Positions 1 to 7,682 of a stretch of DNA of 41,027 nucleotides are shown piece after piece. The translations under genes were made by a program, and so were the position numbers. Numbering within the stretch: the first letter of the stretch is position 1; every line of letters starts with the position of its first letter. Under the pieces are notes generated by a model. That model did no database searches and was not told the origin of the DNA. It saw only the letters and a program-made list of their open reading frames with translations. The DNA is from Phycisphaerae bacterium. GTDB taxonomy: Bacteria; Planctomycetota; Phycisphaerae; UBA1845. The DNA is taken from the NCBI GenBank assembly GCA_016929015.1, contig JAFGJQ010000309.1:1-41027 (forward strand). The letters run 5' to 3'.

Positions 1-521
1 ACCCGGCTTGACTCTGCCGATTGCGAAATCGCCACTCACGCGACATTATTGGCAACGCCGGGTCGGGCCCGCATCTCACGCAGGCAAGCGAAGACGCTGA
101 GTCTTCGCAGTTCCAATTCAGTAACTCGCTGTAATCAAATGAGTTCCGTCGGTACTCGCAGTGAACGCCGGTTTTGGTCTCGCTTCTTCACCGTGCCACG
201 AGATCCTCGTGGCCGGCTTCCCCCGGCGGCGGATCACGATATTCCCGACCTGTTGCCCGGGGAGCCTCAATACGCACCGGGGGACGCTTGGTTAAGATTC
301 AGTTTAACTCGCACCAACCCGCAAAAAACGTGTGGCGAGCCTGCGTCGGATGCGATATACTCGCACGTGGAGGAGGCGGGAAGAGTGTGTCTGCCGAGAT
401 TCAGCGGCTGATCCCCTCGTGAGAGAGAGCTGGTACCGGATGAGGCTGCGGAGCGTCTCCAAGCGCATGCGCGGAGGGCGTTTCCGCGGCGAGTGGCTTT
501 CTTTTTTGGAGGAGTCGATCA
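1..521. other. Upstream region without a convincing gene
   Basis: No open frame here has a credible start, ribosome binding site and protein-like composition; the frames present are arginine-rich and look like random GC-rich reading. A weak -10-like TATACT lies at 356-361 but no good -35 partner was seen. The last part holds the ribosome binding site GGAGGA (508-513) of the following gene. Confidence 0.5.
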
Positions 522-1271
522 ATGAACAAGCGAGTGGGGCTTTCGATTGTTGTGGTTCTGGCGATGGCGAATCTCGCGTCAGCCGCCGTGCTGACGAGTG
601 ATGATTTCAGCTACATCGGCGCGCTGACGGATAATGGCTGGGCCGCGCACAACGGTGCGGGCTACAAGCAGATCCTGTCCGATGGCTTTGTGGCGACGCT
701 CACCCAGAGCGGGGGATCCGGTGAAGACGTGAACCGCTCATTCCCCGCGCTGACGGACATTGACATTGTGTATGCCGGTTTTGACATGAACCTGCCGGCC
801 AGCCTCAATCCCAGCGGCGTCAACCCGGACGCGGACGGCTTGTACTTTGCTCACTTCAAGGACGGCGGGACCAGTTTCCGTGGCCGCACGGGTGTCCTTT
901 CGCCGGCGGGTGAGGGCGACTACGCGCTCGCCATTAACGCAGACAGCTCGAGCCTCGGCGACGGCACGGCCTGGCCGGAGGACCTCGACTTTGACACTAG
1001 GTATCGCGTCATCATTTCCTGGGACGCCGCGACCGGCACCAGCCATCTCTGGCTGAATGCTACAGCGGAGACGGACACGAACATCACGCACGTCGGTACG
1101 TACACCGGCACGCTGATTGAGGGTTTCGCGCTGCGGCAGAGTAATGACTACACCGGCGGCCAGACGATTGACAACGTCATCGTGGGTAACACGTTTGCGG
1201 ACGTGGTTCCGGAGCCGGCCACGCTGGCTCTGCTGATGCTGGGCGGGCTGGGGCTGATCCGTCGCCGCTAG
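522..1271 (+). CDS. PEP-CTERM sorting domain protein
   Basis: A 249-residue exported protein. Residues 1 to about 21 form a signal peptide (MNKRVG start, hydrophobic core, Ala-x-Ala type end). The body (about 25-220) is rich in Asp, Gly, Thr and aromatic residues and looks like a beta-sandwich of the laminin-G/concanavalin type, which is inference. The C-terminus is a textbook PEP-CTERM anchor: VPEPATLALL, a hydrophobic segment rich in Gly and Leu, and a final RRR. In this family the tail is recognised by an exosortase, which removes it and passes the protein to the cell surface or matrix. No exosortase gene lies in the window. The ATG is preceded by GGAGGA at 508-513, a good spacing. A terminator hairpin follows about 100 bases downstream, so the gene is probably a single unit. 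The body fold is uncertain; the sorting tail is not. Confidence 0.9.
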   Translation: MNKRVGLSIVVVLAMANLASAAVLTSDDFSYIGALTDNGWAAHNGAGYKQILSDGFVATLTQSGGSGEDVNRSFPALTDIDIVYAGFDMNLPASLNPSGVNPDADGLYFAHFKDGGTSFRGRTGVLSPAGEGDYALAINADSSSLGDGTAWPEDLDFDTRYRVIISWDAATGTSHLWLNATAETDTNITHVGTYTGTLIEGFALRQSNDYTGGQTIDNVIVGNTFADVVPEPATLALLMLGGLGLIRRR

Positions 1272-1368
1272 AGGCGACCGCGCAACGCGGTGAACGTGGC
1301 GTTCGGCGGGGCGGACTGGCGTGAGGGGCCGGTTGATTCGCCGATCGCCGGGAACATGGGGTGATAAA

Positions 1369-1418
1369 GGGGCGGTCGCAGGTTCCGCGAAGGTGGGGCC
1401 TGTGACCGCTCCTTCTTT
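1369..1418 (+). terminator. Intrinsic terminator after the PEP-CTERM gene
   Basis: Arms 1369-1382 and 1399-1412 pair over 14 bases with two G-U wobbles and no mismatch (GGGGCGGTCGCAGG with CCTGTGACCGCTCC), a 16-base loop, then TTCTTT at 1413-1418. The T run is interrupted, but the stem is long and GC-rich. Confidence 0.65.
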
Positions 1419-1639
1419 GTGCCTGTGCGGGTGTGGGCTCTGGGTGTGGGTGGAGTCGCTTGGGGGGCGGTCTGTCCGGGAATCGCTGCATTGCCGCCGC
1501 GTCTACGGGCATTCCGAGCGAAGCGTCCTGCGGCGCAAGCGCTCCGAACACGCGCTGGCCTAACGAGTTACGCAGGTGTAACACTTGTGACATTTGCGCA
1601 GGCGCCCGTTGTCGGCTCCTGTGAGAATTGGGGGATGAT

Positions 1640-1749
1640 CTCAGTCCGCTGGGTGAGACGGCGGCGGACCTGCGGCCGAGCGATCCTGGCGAACGCTGCT
1701 CAGTCGGCCGGACGGGCCTCCGGGGAGCGGATCGGCGGGGCCTTTTCTT
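1640..1749 (+). ncRNA. Candidate structured small RNA or leader
   Basis: The gap 1272-1946 holds no gene. Inside it three consecutive hairpins can be drawn: 1644-1651 with 1662-1669 (8 pairs), 1673-1679 with 1704-1710 (7 pairs, CGGCCGA/TCGGCCG), and 1715-1720 with 1737-1742 (6 pairs), the last followed directly by TTTTCTT (1743-1749), like a terminator. I do not recognise a known RNA family. It could be a small RNA ending in its own terminator, or simply GC-rich pairing by chance. A weak promoter-like TTGCAA (1785-1790), 17-base spacer and TAGTCT (1808-1813) lies downstream and could serve the gene at 1947. Confidence 0.25.
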
Positions 1750-1946
1750 AGCGCATCCTTAAGCCGGATTCGGCGATTCCACCGTTGCAAACCCGGGGTC
1801 CTTCGACTAGTCTACGCATTAGCAGGCAGGGGGGGTGTCCGTAGCCGGACCGTTGCGTTATTGCAGCGGAGCACGCAGGTTAGCTCAGCAGGCATCGACG
1901 AAAGTGGTTCAGTGTCGGCCTCAACCGGCCCAGTCGAGCATGTCGC

Positions 1947-2300
1947 ATGGCTATACTCGGAATTCAGTTGAACCCGCGAGTGCAGGTGGGACTGATTGTT
2001 GCGGCTCTTGTGGTGGCCGGTCTGCTTGCGTGGCGTGCGTTGGGACCGGCGGAGTCGCCGATCGGTGACACGATCAGCTTTGTCTGCGTCGCGACGGGCA
2101 AGACATACAACATTGATCGGGACGAGGTTGAGTCCATCCCGCTCAAGAACCCGGACAACGGAAAGGCAACCTTGCTGCCGTGCGTGCGCCGGGATGGCAA
2201 GCTCATTGTGGATCCGCACTATCGCGGCGCGCTGAAAGATTTGGCGGAGGTCAATCAGTATGTCGACACGAATACGCTGGAAGTCAAATCGGCGCCGTGA
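1947..2300 (+). CDS. Small single-pass membrane protein, function unknown
   Basis: A 117-residue protein with one hydrophobic segment near the N-terminus (about residues 13-31, VQVGLIVAALVVAGLLAW), then a short soluble domain of about 80 residues containing CVATGKTYNIDRDEV and a single later Cys in LLPCVRRDGK. The layout suggests a membrane-anchored protein with the soluble part outside the cytoplasm. I do not recognise the family. Its 3' end overlaps the longest version of the next gene, a prepilin-like protein, so the two are probably translated together, and a role in the same pseudopilus or secretion apparatus is possible but unproven. No strong ribosome binding site is seen before the ATG. 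Confidence 0.65.
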   Translation: MAILGIQLNPRVQVGLIVAALVVAGLLAWRALGPAESPIGDTISFVCVATGKTYNIDRDEVESIPLKNPDNGKATLLPCVRRDGKLIVDPHYRGALKDLAEVNQYVDTNTLEVKSAP

Positions 2301-3381
2301 GAGTCGGCTCGCAGGCGGTCTTGTGGTGGCCGGGCGACGTCGTGCGTTCACCCTGATCGAGTTGCTGGTCGTGGTCTCGATCATCGCATTGCTGGTGTCC
2401 ATCCTGCTGCCCAGCCTGCAAAAAGCGCGTGAGCAAGCGAAGGTCGTGGTGTGCAGCGCCCAGATGCGCGGTCTCACGCAAGGGTTGGGCAACTACACGA
2501 CCGACAGCAACGACTGGATTCCGGGGATGAACACCACGGGCGTTCGCATGAGGGCGCTGCCTGCCACGCCATCCCTTGAGGCACTCCGGAAGCCGGACGT
2601 GCCGGTGCAGCCGCACGATTGGGCCACGCCGCTGCTGGCCCAGGATTTCAAGGGCAAGATGCCGAACAACAGGGCCGAACGGATGCGGCTGGTCCAGGAA
2701 CGCTTCCGCTGTCCGGCCCAGATCGGAATCCATTCGGAGCCCTTCTACACCTCGAAACCGGCCGACTTCGCTGACTTCGAGAACCTTAAGCCGTGGACCG
2801 GCTTGAGCATGCTGATGCCCACGCATTTCCAGTACTGGGGGAGTATGTACAACGGTCAGAAGGTCGGTTCGGTGGATGTACTGATTTCCCCGCAAACCTG
2901 GGAGGCACCTTCGCAGAAGTACGTTTCCATGGTCTCGCGCGTCGGGAACGCATCGGAGAAGGTGTTCGTGGCGGACGGAACCCGGTTTCTCCCGGAGAGT
3001 TTTGCGCTCGATCACGATGTCAGTGCCAAGCCGACGCACTACGGATCGTTCACCAGCTCGGGAGCGTGGTGGGCCGGCTCGACCACCTATGGCGTGAGGC
3101 AGGGTACCCAGAACTGGGATGGCGCCACGGTTCCAGTGGGATCGGACGCCCGGGGCGCAAACCTGAGCCTGTCTTATCGGCATCGCGGCGGTCGGAGCAA
3201 CAGGGGGACCGACTGCCGCAGCAATCGTGGCGCCATCAACGCGGCGTTTTTCGACGGGCACACGCAAACGCTGACGGATCGCGCGTCCCGGAACATCCGG
3301 TTCTGGTATCCCAAGGGATCCATCGTGAACACTGCTTCGGAGGGCATGACCAGCGTGCCCATGCGTTCCGTGGTTCCGTAG
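2260..3381 (+). CDS. Type II secretion/prepilin-like protein with H-X9-DG tail
   Basis: A 373-residue prepilin-like protein. The leader ends in GRRRA, followed by the hydrophobic helix FTLIELLVVVSIIALLVSIL, with the conserved Glu five residues into the mature part. The residue before the cleavage site is Ala instead of the usual Gly. The C-terminal part holds the planctomycete prepilin signature: a His-containing stretch (SYRHRGG, about residue 306), then AAFFDGHTQTL near 330-340. Such proteins are processed by a prepilin peptidase and inserted in the inner membrane; their many planctomycete paralogues have no defined substrate. The ATG at 2260 overlaps the preceding gene by 41 bases and gives a leader of 29 residues. 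GTG codons at 2323 or 2326 would give a 7-8 residue leader more usual for the family, so the start is uncertain. Confidence 0.85.
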   Translation: MSTRIRWKSNRRRESRLAGGLVVAGRRRAFTLIELLVVVSIIALLVSILLPSLQKAREQAKVVVCSAQMRGLTQGLGNYTTDSNDWIPGMNTTGVRMRALPATPSLEALRKPDVPVQPHDWATPLLAQDFKGKMPNNRAERMRLVQERFRCPAQIGIHSEPFYTSKPADFADFENLKPWTGLSMLMPTHFQYWGSMYNGQKVGSVDVLISPQTWEAPSQKYVSMVSRVGNASEKVFVADGTRFLPESFALDHDVSAKPTHYGSFTSSGAWWAGSTTYGVRQGTQNWDGATVPVGSDARGANLSLSYRHRGGRSNRGTDCRSNRGAINAAFFDGHTQTLTDRASRNIRFWYPKGSIVNTASEGMTSVPMRSVVP

Positions 3382-3634
3382 GGCGGGTTGAGATCAACGG
3401 GAGCACATGCGGATGCGTGTGCGGCCGATTGGAATAGCATGTGCGGGATCGGGCGTGGCGGGGAAAAGAAGCCACCTCCTGCACCTCGCACCAGAATAGA
3501 GTGAATCAGGCACGCCGCGGCCGCGTAGGCCGGGCGACCCGTGTGGTCGGGATGCCGTCTTCGCCGGTTGCGTGCCTGGCGGCGGAAGTGAAGGGTATTT
3601 CCTGAGTGCATACAAGTGTAAGGAGGTCCTGACG

Positions 3635-5224
3635 ATGAGAAGCAAACCGTGGACACGATGCGGCCTGGCCGTCCTGGCGGCGCTCCTGCTGGGGGTGCCG
3701 GCCTCTGCAGACCTGATCATCAACGAGTTGGAGATCGACCAACCCAGTACTGACACGGTGGAGTTCCTGGAGCTGTACAACAGCGGAGCCACGGCCGTGT
3801 CGCTGAGCGGCTGGGTGATCGAGTTCTTCAACGGCAACAACTCCGGAAAGCGGTATCGGGAGACGCTGTTGCCGGCGGATGCTACCATCGCCCCTGGCGA
3901 CTACTACGTGGTCGGATCGGCCCTGGTGCCTAACGTCGATTTCGTGGCGTGGGTGACGGACGGCATGCAGAACGGCGGCACCATGGGAGACGGCATCGTT
4001 CTTCTGAACAACGGGGTGGTGGTGGAGGCGTTTTCCTACGACGCCGCCGCCGGGTTCCCCGGCTTCACCGCCGCGGACGGCGCGGCAGCCGGGACGTTCC
4101 TTCCCATCATAGACGTCGTCGACGAGCCTGCGAACTCCTTGCAGCGAATCCCGAACGGCGGGACCTGGACGGAGACTCCCAACAACACACCCGGCGAGTC
4201 CAACTACGACGGCGATGCGCCCACCGGGGCCTGCTGCCTGGATTCAGGCTGGTGCTCGCCGGACATCACGGAGGCGGCATGCGTCGCTGAGAGCGGCACC
4301 TGGCGCGGCGAGGGCGTCCCGTGCATGGACATCGTCGCGTTTGCCGGCTGCCTGACCGGCCCGGTGGCGGCGGTCTCTTCCGGCTGCGAAATCTGGGACC
4401 TGAATGCCAGCGGCCACGTGGACCTCGCTGATTTCGCGATCTTCCAGCAGTACACCTGCACGGACACGACGCCGGTCGGTGCGTGCTGCATCTGGCCGGG
4501 AGAGGTGTGTTTGTACACGAGCCGAGAAGACTGCAGCTCCAACGGCGGCGTGTACGGCAGCGCGGACCTCCCATGCGATCCGAACCCGTGCACGTGTGTC
4601 GACAGCATCGCCGAGGTGTCAGTGACTTATCCCGACACGAGGCCCGTCTGCATCACCGGTCCCATCATCAACAACGATTACGACCTGATCGAATCGGCGA
4701 ACTCGAAGAACTTCCACATCCAGGACCCGACGGGCATCGCCGGGCTGACCGTGTACGGCAACAATGAAAGGATCGATGGCGTGCTGGCGGTGGCTTCGGC
4801 CGGTGACCAGATCAAGATCACAGGTGTTCTGGAAGCGTACTACAATACGCTCGAGATCGGCTGGCCGTTCACCGTTGAATACCTGGCATCGCCGGGCGTG
4901 CCGACCCCGTTCCCGGTGTCAATCGCCGACCTCTGGGCCGGGTACCCGACCAACGCGCAGTATATCAGCACGCTGATCGTTCTTCAGAACGTGACGTTCG
5001 CGGACGCCGGGGGGGTCTTCGAGTCCGGCAACTACACCGTCGCCGATGCGAATGACCCGACGAAAACGCTGACGTGCCGCATCGCCAACGGCGAGCTGGG
5101 CGCCCTGCCGATCGTGGGAACGACCATCCCGAGCGGACCGGTGGACATCGTAGGCGTCTGTGCGATCTACAGCGACCTGTTCCAGGTCCAGCCGCGCGTG
5201 CCGGGCGACATTACGCCTCACTAG
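3635..5224 (+). CDS. Secreted lamin-tail domain protein with cysteine motifs and dockerin-like loop
   Basis: A 529-residue exported protein. A signal peptide covers residues 1-24 (ends GVPASA). A lamin-tail (LTD) domain follows at about 25-190, opening LIINELEIDQPSTDTVEFLELYN, the usual start of bacterial LTDs. Two Cys-rich modules start with GACC near 198 and 282, each with about seven Cys, a pattern common in planctomycete secreted proteins. Between them, near 255, lies DLNASGHVDLADF, a dockerin-like calcium-binding loop. The C-terminal part (about 325-529) resembles the OB-fold-like module seen with secreted nucleases (FHIQDPTGIAGLTVYG), but no nuclease domain is present. The ATG at 3635 is chosen because AGGAGG (3621-3626) sits at ideal distance; an in-frame ATG at 3572 lacks one. 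An 8-base inverted repeat (3403-3410/3437-3444) lies upstream. A role in surface or matrix attachment is inferred. Confidence 0.85.
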   Translation: MRSKPWTRCGLAVLAALLLGVPASADLIINELEIDQPSTDTVEFLELYNSGATAVSLSGWVIEFFNGNNSGKRYRETLLPADATIAPGDYYVVGSALVPNVDFVAWVTDGMQNGGTMGDGIVLLNNGVVVEAFSYDAAAGFPGFTAADGAAAGTFLPIIDVVDEPANSLQRIPNGGTWTETPNNTPGESNYDGDAPTGACCLDSGWCSPDITEAACVAESGTWRGEGVPCMDIVAFAGCLTGPVAAVSSGCEIWDLNASGHVDLADFAIFQQYTCTDTTPVGACCIWPGEVCLYTSREDCSSNGGVYGSADLPCDPNPCTCVDSIAEVSVTYPDTRPVCITGPIINNDYDLIESANSKNFHIQDPTGIAGLTVYGNNERIDGVLAVASAGDQIKITGVLEAYYNTLEIGWPFTVEYLASPGVPTPFPVSIADLWAGYPTNAQYISTLIVLQNVTFADAGGVFESGNYTVADANDPTKTLTCRIANGELGALPIVGTTIPSGPVDIVGVCAIYSDLFQVQPRVPGDITPH

Positions 5225-5268
5225 AGGACGCGAGGTGCGTCGCTCGACATTCTGATGGAAACATGTGT

Positions 5269-5307
5269 GCCCGCCCGCAGCGAAGAACGTTGCGGGCGGG
5301 CTTTTGT
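5269..5307 (+). terminator. Strong intrinsic terminator
   Basis: Perfect 11-base stem GCCCGCCCGCA (5269-5279) with TGCGGGCGGGC (5291-5301), 11-base loop, then TTTTGTT. It closes the plus-strand surface-protein block and lies just before the stop of the convergent phosphatase gene. Confidence 0.85.
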
Positions 5308-5310
5308 TCG

Positions 5311-6498
5311 TCAGGAGGGAAGGACCTCGGCCACAACCACCGTGACGTCGTCGCGCGGGTTGAGCGAGCCCGTCTCGTCGTCCAGCCGGCGGTTCAGGTG
5401 GTCCACGATGTCGGCGGCGGGCATTGCGCACAGCTCCCGGAACGCTTCCCGGTAGAACGTGAACTCGTCCGCGTGGTTGTCCTGCGGGTGGAAGGCCAGC
5501 TCCAGCCCGTCGCTGTACAGAATCAGCTTTTCACCGGGCCGCAACTGCACGCGCTCCGACGGGAACTTCTCGTCGGGAAACAGCCCGAGCAGCCCGCCCG
5601 CCGTCTTGATCTCCCTCAGCGAGCCGTCCGTCCCCACCAGGTACGGATACGGATGCCCGCCCCGGCAGCATTCCAGCTCCAGCGTGCGCGTGTTGAACAG
5701 GCAGTAGCACGCGGTCACAAACTGGCAGTTCGGCAGTTGCTGGGCGGCCAGCGCGTCGTTGAGTCCCTGCATGGTCTCCGAAGCGCTCAGCAGCTCGTAG
5801 CGGTCGCCGAGGATCCGCTTCGAGACGATGGCCTTCTTGATAAACATGGTCAGCAGGCTGGCCGCCACCCCGTGCCCCACCGCGTCGGCCACGTAGAACG
5901 CCACGTGTTCCTCGTCCACGCGGTACACGTCGTACATGTCCCCGGACACCCACGACGCCGGCCGGAACAGCAGCGAAAAACGCAGCGGGCCGATCGGCTC
6001 GTCGGTCGCGGGAAGGAAGTCCCTCTGGAGCCGGCCGGCCAGCCGAAGCTCCTGGTCCCATTCCGTGAAGCTCTGGTTCAGCCGCTCGGACAAACGCCGC
6101 ATGTTCCGCAGTTCGCGATCCATGCCGCGCACCATCGCGTGATAGCGGCAGATCGCCGCCAGCCGGCCGCGAATCTCCTCCTTCGTCACGCCGGCCTCCA
6201 AAGCGTCCACAAAGGAGTTTTCGTCCGTCTCGCCGATCCAGGGCCGCGGCGTCAGCACCAGCGCCGCGCATTCCCGGCGCTGGATGTTCTCCAGAAATCG
6301 CCGGAACGCCGCCTGCGCCGGCTCGTTCGGCTCCGCGGGCGGTTCCGCCGCAACCACCACGTCCGGCGGACGGACCGCTCCGACGACGTCCGCGGCGGCA
6401 TAGTCTGTGGTACGCTCGACCGTCCAGCCGGACCGGGACAGAAACGGCCCCAGGTCCGACGGCAGGCGGTTCAACGGGTCAACGAGCAGAACGTTCAT
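5311..6498 (-). CDS. SpoIIE/RsbU-type PP2C serine phosphatase with N-terminal receiver-like domain
   Basis: A 395-residue protein. The first about 125 residues begin MNVLLVDPLN and resemble a response-regulator receiver, but the usual acidic pocket and phospho-acceptor Asp are not evident, so this may be a degenerate receiver. A helical linker (about 125-165, RELRNMRRLSERLNQS) leads into the phosphatase domain: RLQRDFLP, SGDMYD (Asp 187) and DAVGHGVAAS (Asp 205), the metal-binding motifs of the SpoIIE/RsbU group, then LYSDGLELA and NPRDDVTVVVAEV. Enzymes of this type dephosphorylate anti-sigma-factor antagonists and so switch stress or developmental sigma factors. No partner kinase or STAS protein is in the window. 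The ATG at 6498 is preferred to an in-frame TTG at 6516. The gene is transcribed toward the plus-strand terminator at 5269. Confidence 0.88.
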   Translation of the reverse strand: MNVLLVDPLNRLPSDLGPFLSRSGWTVERTTDYAAADVVGAVRPPDVVVAAEPPAEPNEPAQAAFRRFLENIQRRECAALVLTPRPWIGETDENSFVDALEAGVTKEEIRGRLAAICRYHAMVRGMDRELRNMRRLSERLNQSFTEWDQELRLAGRLQRDFLPATDEPIGPLRFSLLFRPASWVSGDMYDVYRVDEEHVAFYVADAVGHGVAASLLTMFIKKAIVSKRILGDRYELLSASETMQGLNDALAAQQLPNCQFVTACYCLFNTRTLELECCRGGHPYPYLVGTDGSLREIKTAGGLLGLFPDEKFPSERVQLRPGEKLILYSDGLELAFHPQDNHADEFTFYREAFRELCAMPAADIVDHLNRRLDDETGSLNPRDDVTVVVAEVLPS

Positions 6499-6578
6499 GC
6501 GGGGATCGACCTGCAAGTCCGATAAGCCAACCGCGCCGGGCGTCCACCCGGGCGCATGCTACCGGCAGAGTCGACCGG

Positions 6579-7100
6579 TTACCGGCGCGTCTTTAAGAGG
6601 GATTTGGGGATTTCCACCCGGTCGCCTTCGCGAATGCCCAGGCGGGAAAAGACGTTCGCGTTCACCTCGAGGGCGTAGCGATATGGGGCCTTTGGGTAGT
6701 AGCTGCGCTCATCCAGCGGGGCCATGGTGTGGATGGTGACGATTTTCCCGTCGGCCCGGACAAACGCAATGTCCAGCGGAATGATCGTGTTGCGCATCCA
6801 GAACCCGTACCGCGTGGACATCTCGTTCGGAAAGATGAACCACATCCCGCGCTCGGTGCCGTCCGGCAGCGCGGCCATCTCTTCCGCCGTCACGTGCATC
6901 AGGCCGCGCTGACGCTCCTCGCTGGAGTCGGCCACCCAGACCTGGAACTTCTGACCGCCGACCACCAGCGTGTTCGCTTCTTCAACCATCACGTTGAGAT
7001 TGTTCCCCTGTTTTGGATCGTCCGCGGCGCAGCGCGCGCCCAGCAAAACCGGAAAGGCCAGCAGCACTATGCACCATCGGCTTGCCCGTCGCCGTTTCAT
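6579..7100 (-). CDS. DUF192 family exported protein
   Basis: About 173 residues. The N-terminus is a signal peptide (MKRRR, then a hydrophobic core ending near LLGARCAADD). The remaining about 120 residues are a full DUF192 domain: VWVADSSEERQRGLMHV, the GMWFIFP segment, FWMRNTIIPLDIAFVRADGKIV, and the closing YALEVNANVFSRLGIREGDRVEI. The family is widespread, small and usually exported; its biochemical function is unknown. The start is uncertain: ATG 7100 gives a tidy signal peptide, whereas ATG 7124 would overlap the stop of the upstream gene (7114) by 11 bases. The tight junction suggests an operon with the membrane protein upstream. Confidence 0.85.
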   Translation of the reverse strand: MKRRRASRWCIVLLAFPVLLGARCAADDPKQGNNLNVMVEEANTLVVGGQKFQVWVADSSEERQRGLMHVTAEEMAALPDGTERGMWFIFPNEMSTRYGFWMRNTIIPLDIAFVRADGKIVTIHTMAPLDERSYYPKAPYRYALEVNANVFSRLGIREGDRVEIPKSLLKTRR

Positions 7101-7113
7101 GCGTATGGATCCG

Positions 7114-7497
7114 TCACTCCTCATCGTCCCCGACGGCGTCGTCCGGTCCGCGGCCGGCCTGCCGCCGCAACTGCTGCACTCCCATCCGGATCGTATATCG
7201 TGCATCGACCAAAGCCAGAATACACATCCAGACGATCAGCACCAGCACCACGCACCAGAATGCGATGTAGGCCCGCGGCGCCCGGTCGGGCTTCAAAAAG
7301 TTCGTCCCGGCGAAAAAAGCGACGGCCACCAGCGCCACCAGGGCCGCCCCCAGCCGCCGCCAGGGTCGGTCGCCGCGCAGCAACTCGTTTCGGGACGCGG
7401 ACTTGGGGCCCGCCGCCTGCCGCCACAGCCACACCGCGCAGACCAAGCCCACCGTGGAAATCGCACCGCTGAGAATGAGTTGGCGAGCACTCTCCAT
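7114..7497 (-). CDS. Small membrane protein, function unknown
   Basis: From the ATG at 7497 this is 127 residues with three predicted membrane segments: about residues 6-24 (LILSGAISTVGLVCAVWLW), 47-66 (LGAALVALVAVAFFAGTNF) and 76-97 (YIAFWCVVLVLIVWMCILALV), followed by a charged C-terminus ending in GDDEE. A longer reading from 7614 would translate the MANG-type repeat and is rejected. I do not recognise a family. The stop lies against the start of the DUF192 gene, so the two are probably cotranscribed. No strong ribosome binding site is visible. Confidence 0.6.
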   Translation of the reverse strand: MESARQLILSGAISTVGLVCAVWLWRQAAGPKSASRNELLRGDRPWRRLGAALVALVAVAFFAGTNFLKPDRAPRAYIAFWCVVLVLIVWMCILALVDARYTIRMGVQQLRRQAGRGPDDAVGDDEE

Positions 7498-7586
7498 CTC
7501 GCGCCATCCGGGCCCGCGACCGGCACCCGCCTGCATTGTACGCCCCACCGGCTGTCGCGGACAGCCCGCGCGCGCCCGGGCGTCAG

Positions 7587-7622
7587 TTGCCATTGGCCAT
7601 TTGACATTTGCCATTGGCCATT
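7587..7622. repeat. Tandem copy of a 15-base TTGCCATTGGCCATT repeat
   Basis: The 15-mer occurs exactly at 7587-7601 and 7608-7622, 21 bases apart, with a variant (TTTGACA) between. Each contains the palindrome TGGCCA. Read on the minus strand it translates as a MANG(K/N) peptide repeat, a sign of non-coding repeat sequence mis-read as protein. It sits between two minus-strand genes and 34 bases from the REP-like element at 7656. Confidence 0.75.
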
Positions 7623-7655
7623 CGTCGGACAGGCCGCGCCCGCCCGGCCGTCACG

Positions 7656-7682
7656 CTGTGGGACCGGCTTTCCAGCCGGTCT
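7656..7682 (-). repeat. REP-like hairpin element, compact copy
   Basis: On the minus strand it reads AGACCGGCTGG then AAAGCCGGTCCCACAG, 27 bases, and folds as ACCGGCT-GGAA-AGCCGGT with a 7-base stem and GNRA-type loop. It overlaps the TAG stop of the gene ending at 7681. The same 27 bases, split by an insert, occur at 27585-27638, also directly behind a stop codon and in the same orientation to the gene. Confidence 0.8.

Noticed and set aside
49-411. 120-residue open frame at the left edge
   Set aside because: No ribosome binding site, Arg/Ser-rich random composition, and overlapping open frames in other phases of equal quality.
3403-3444. 8-base inverted repeat GCACATGC/GCATGTGC as terminator of the prepilin-like gene
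   Set aside because: The 26-base loop is long and no T run follows; an operator is possible but unsupported, so it is only mentioned with the next gene.
5074-6525. Long plus-strand open frame opposite the phosphatase gene
   Set aside because: It is rich in Arg, His, Gln and Val, typical of the antisense frame of a GC-rich gene, and the opposite strand encodes a clear SpoIIE-type phosphatase.
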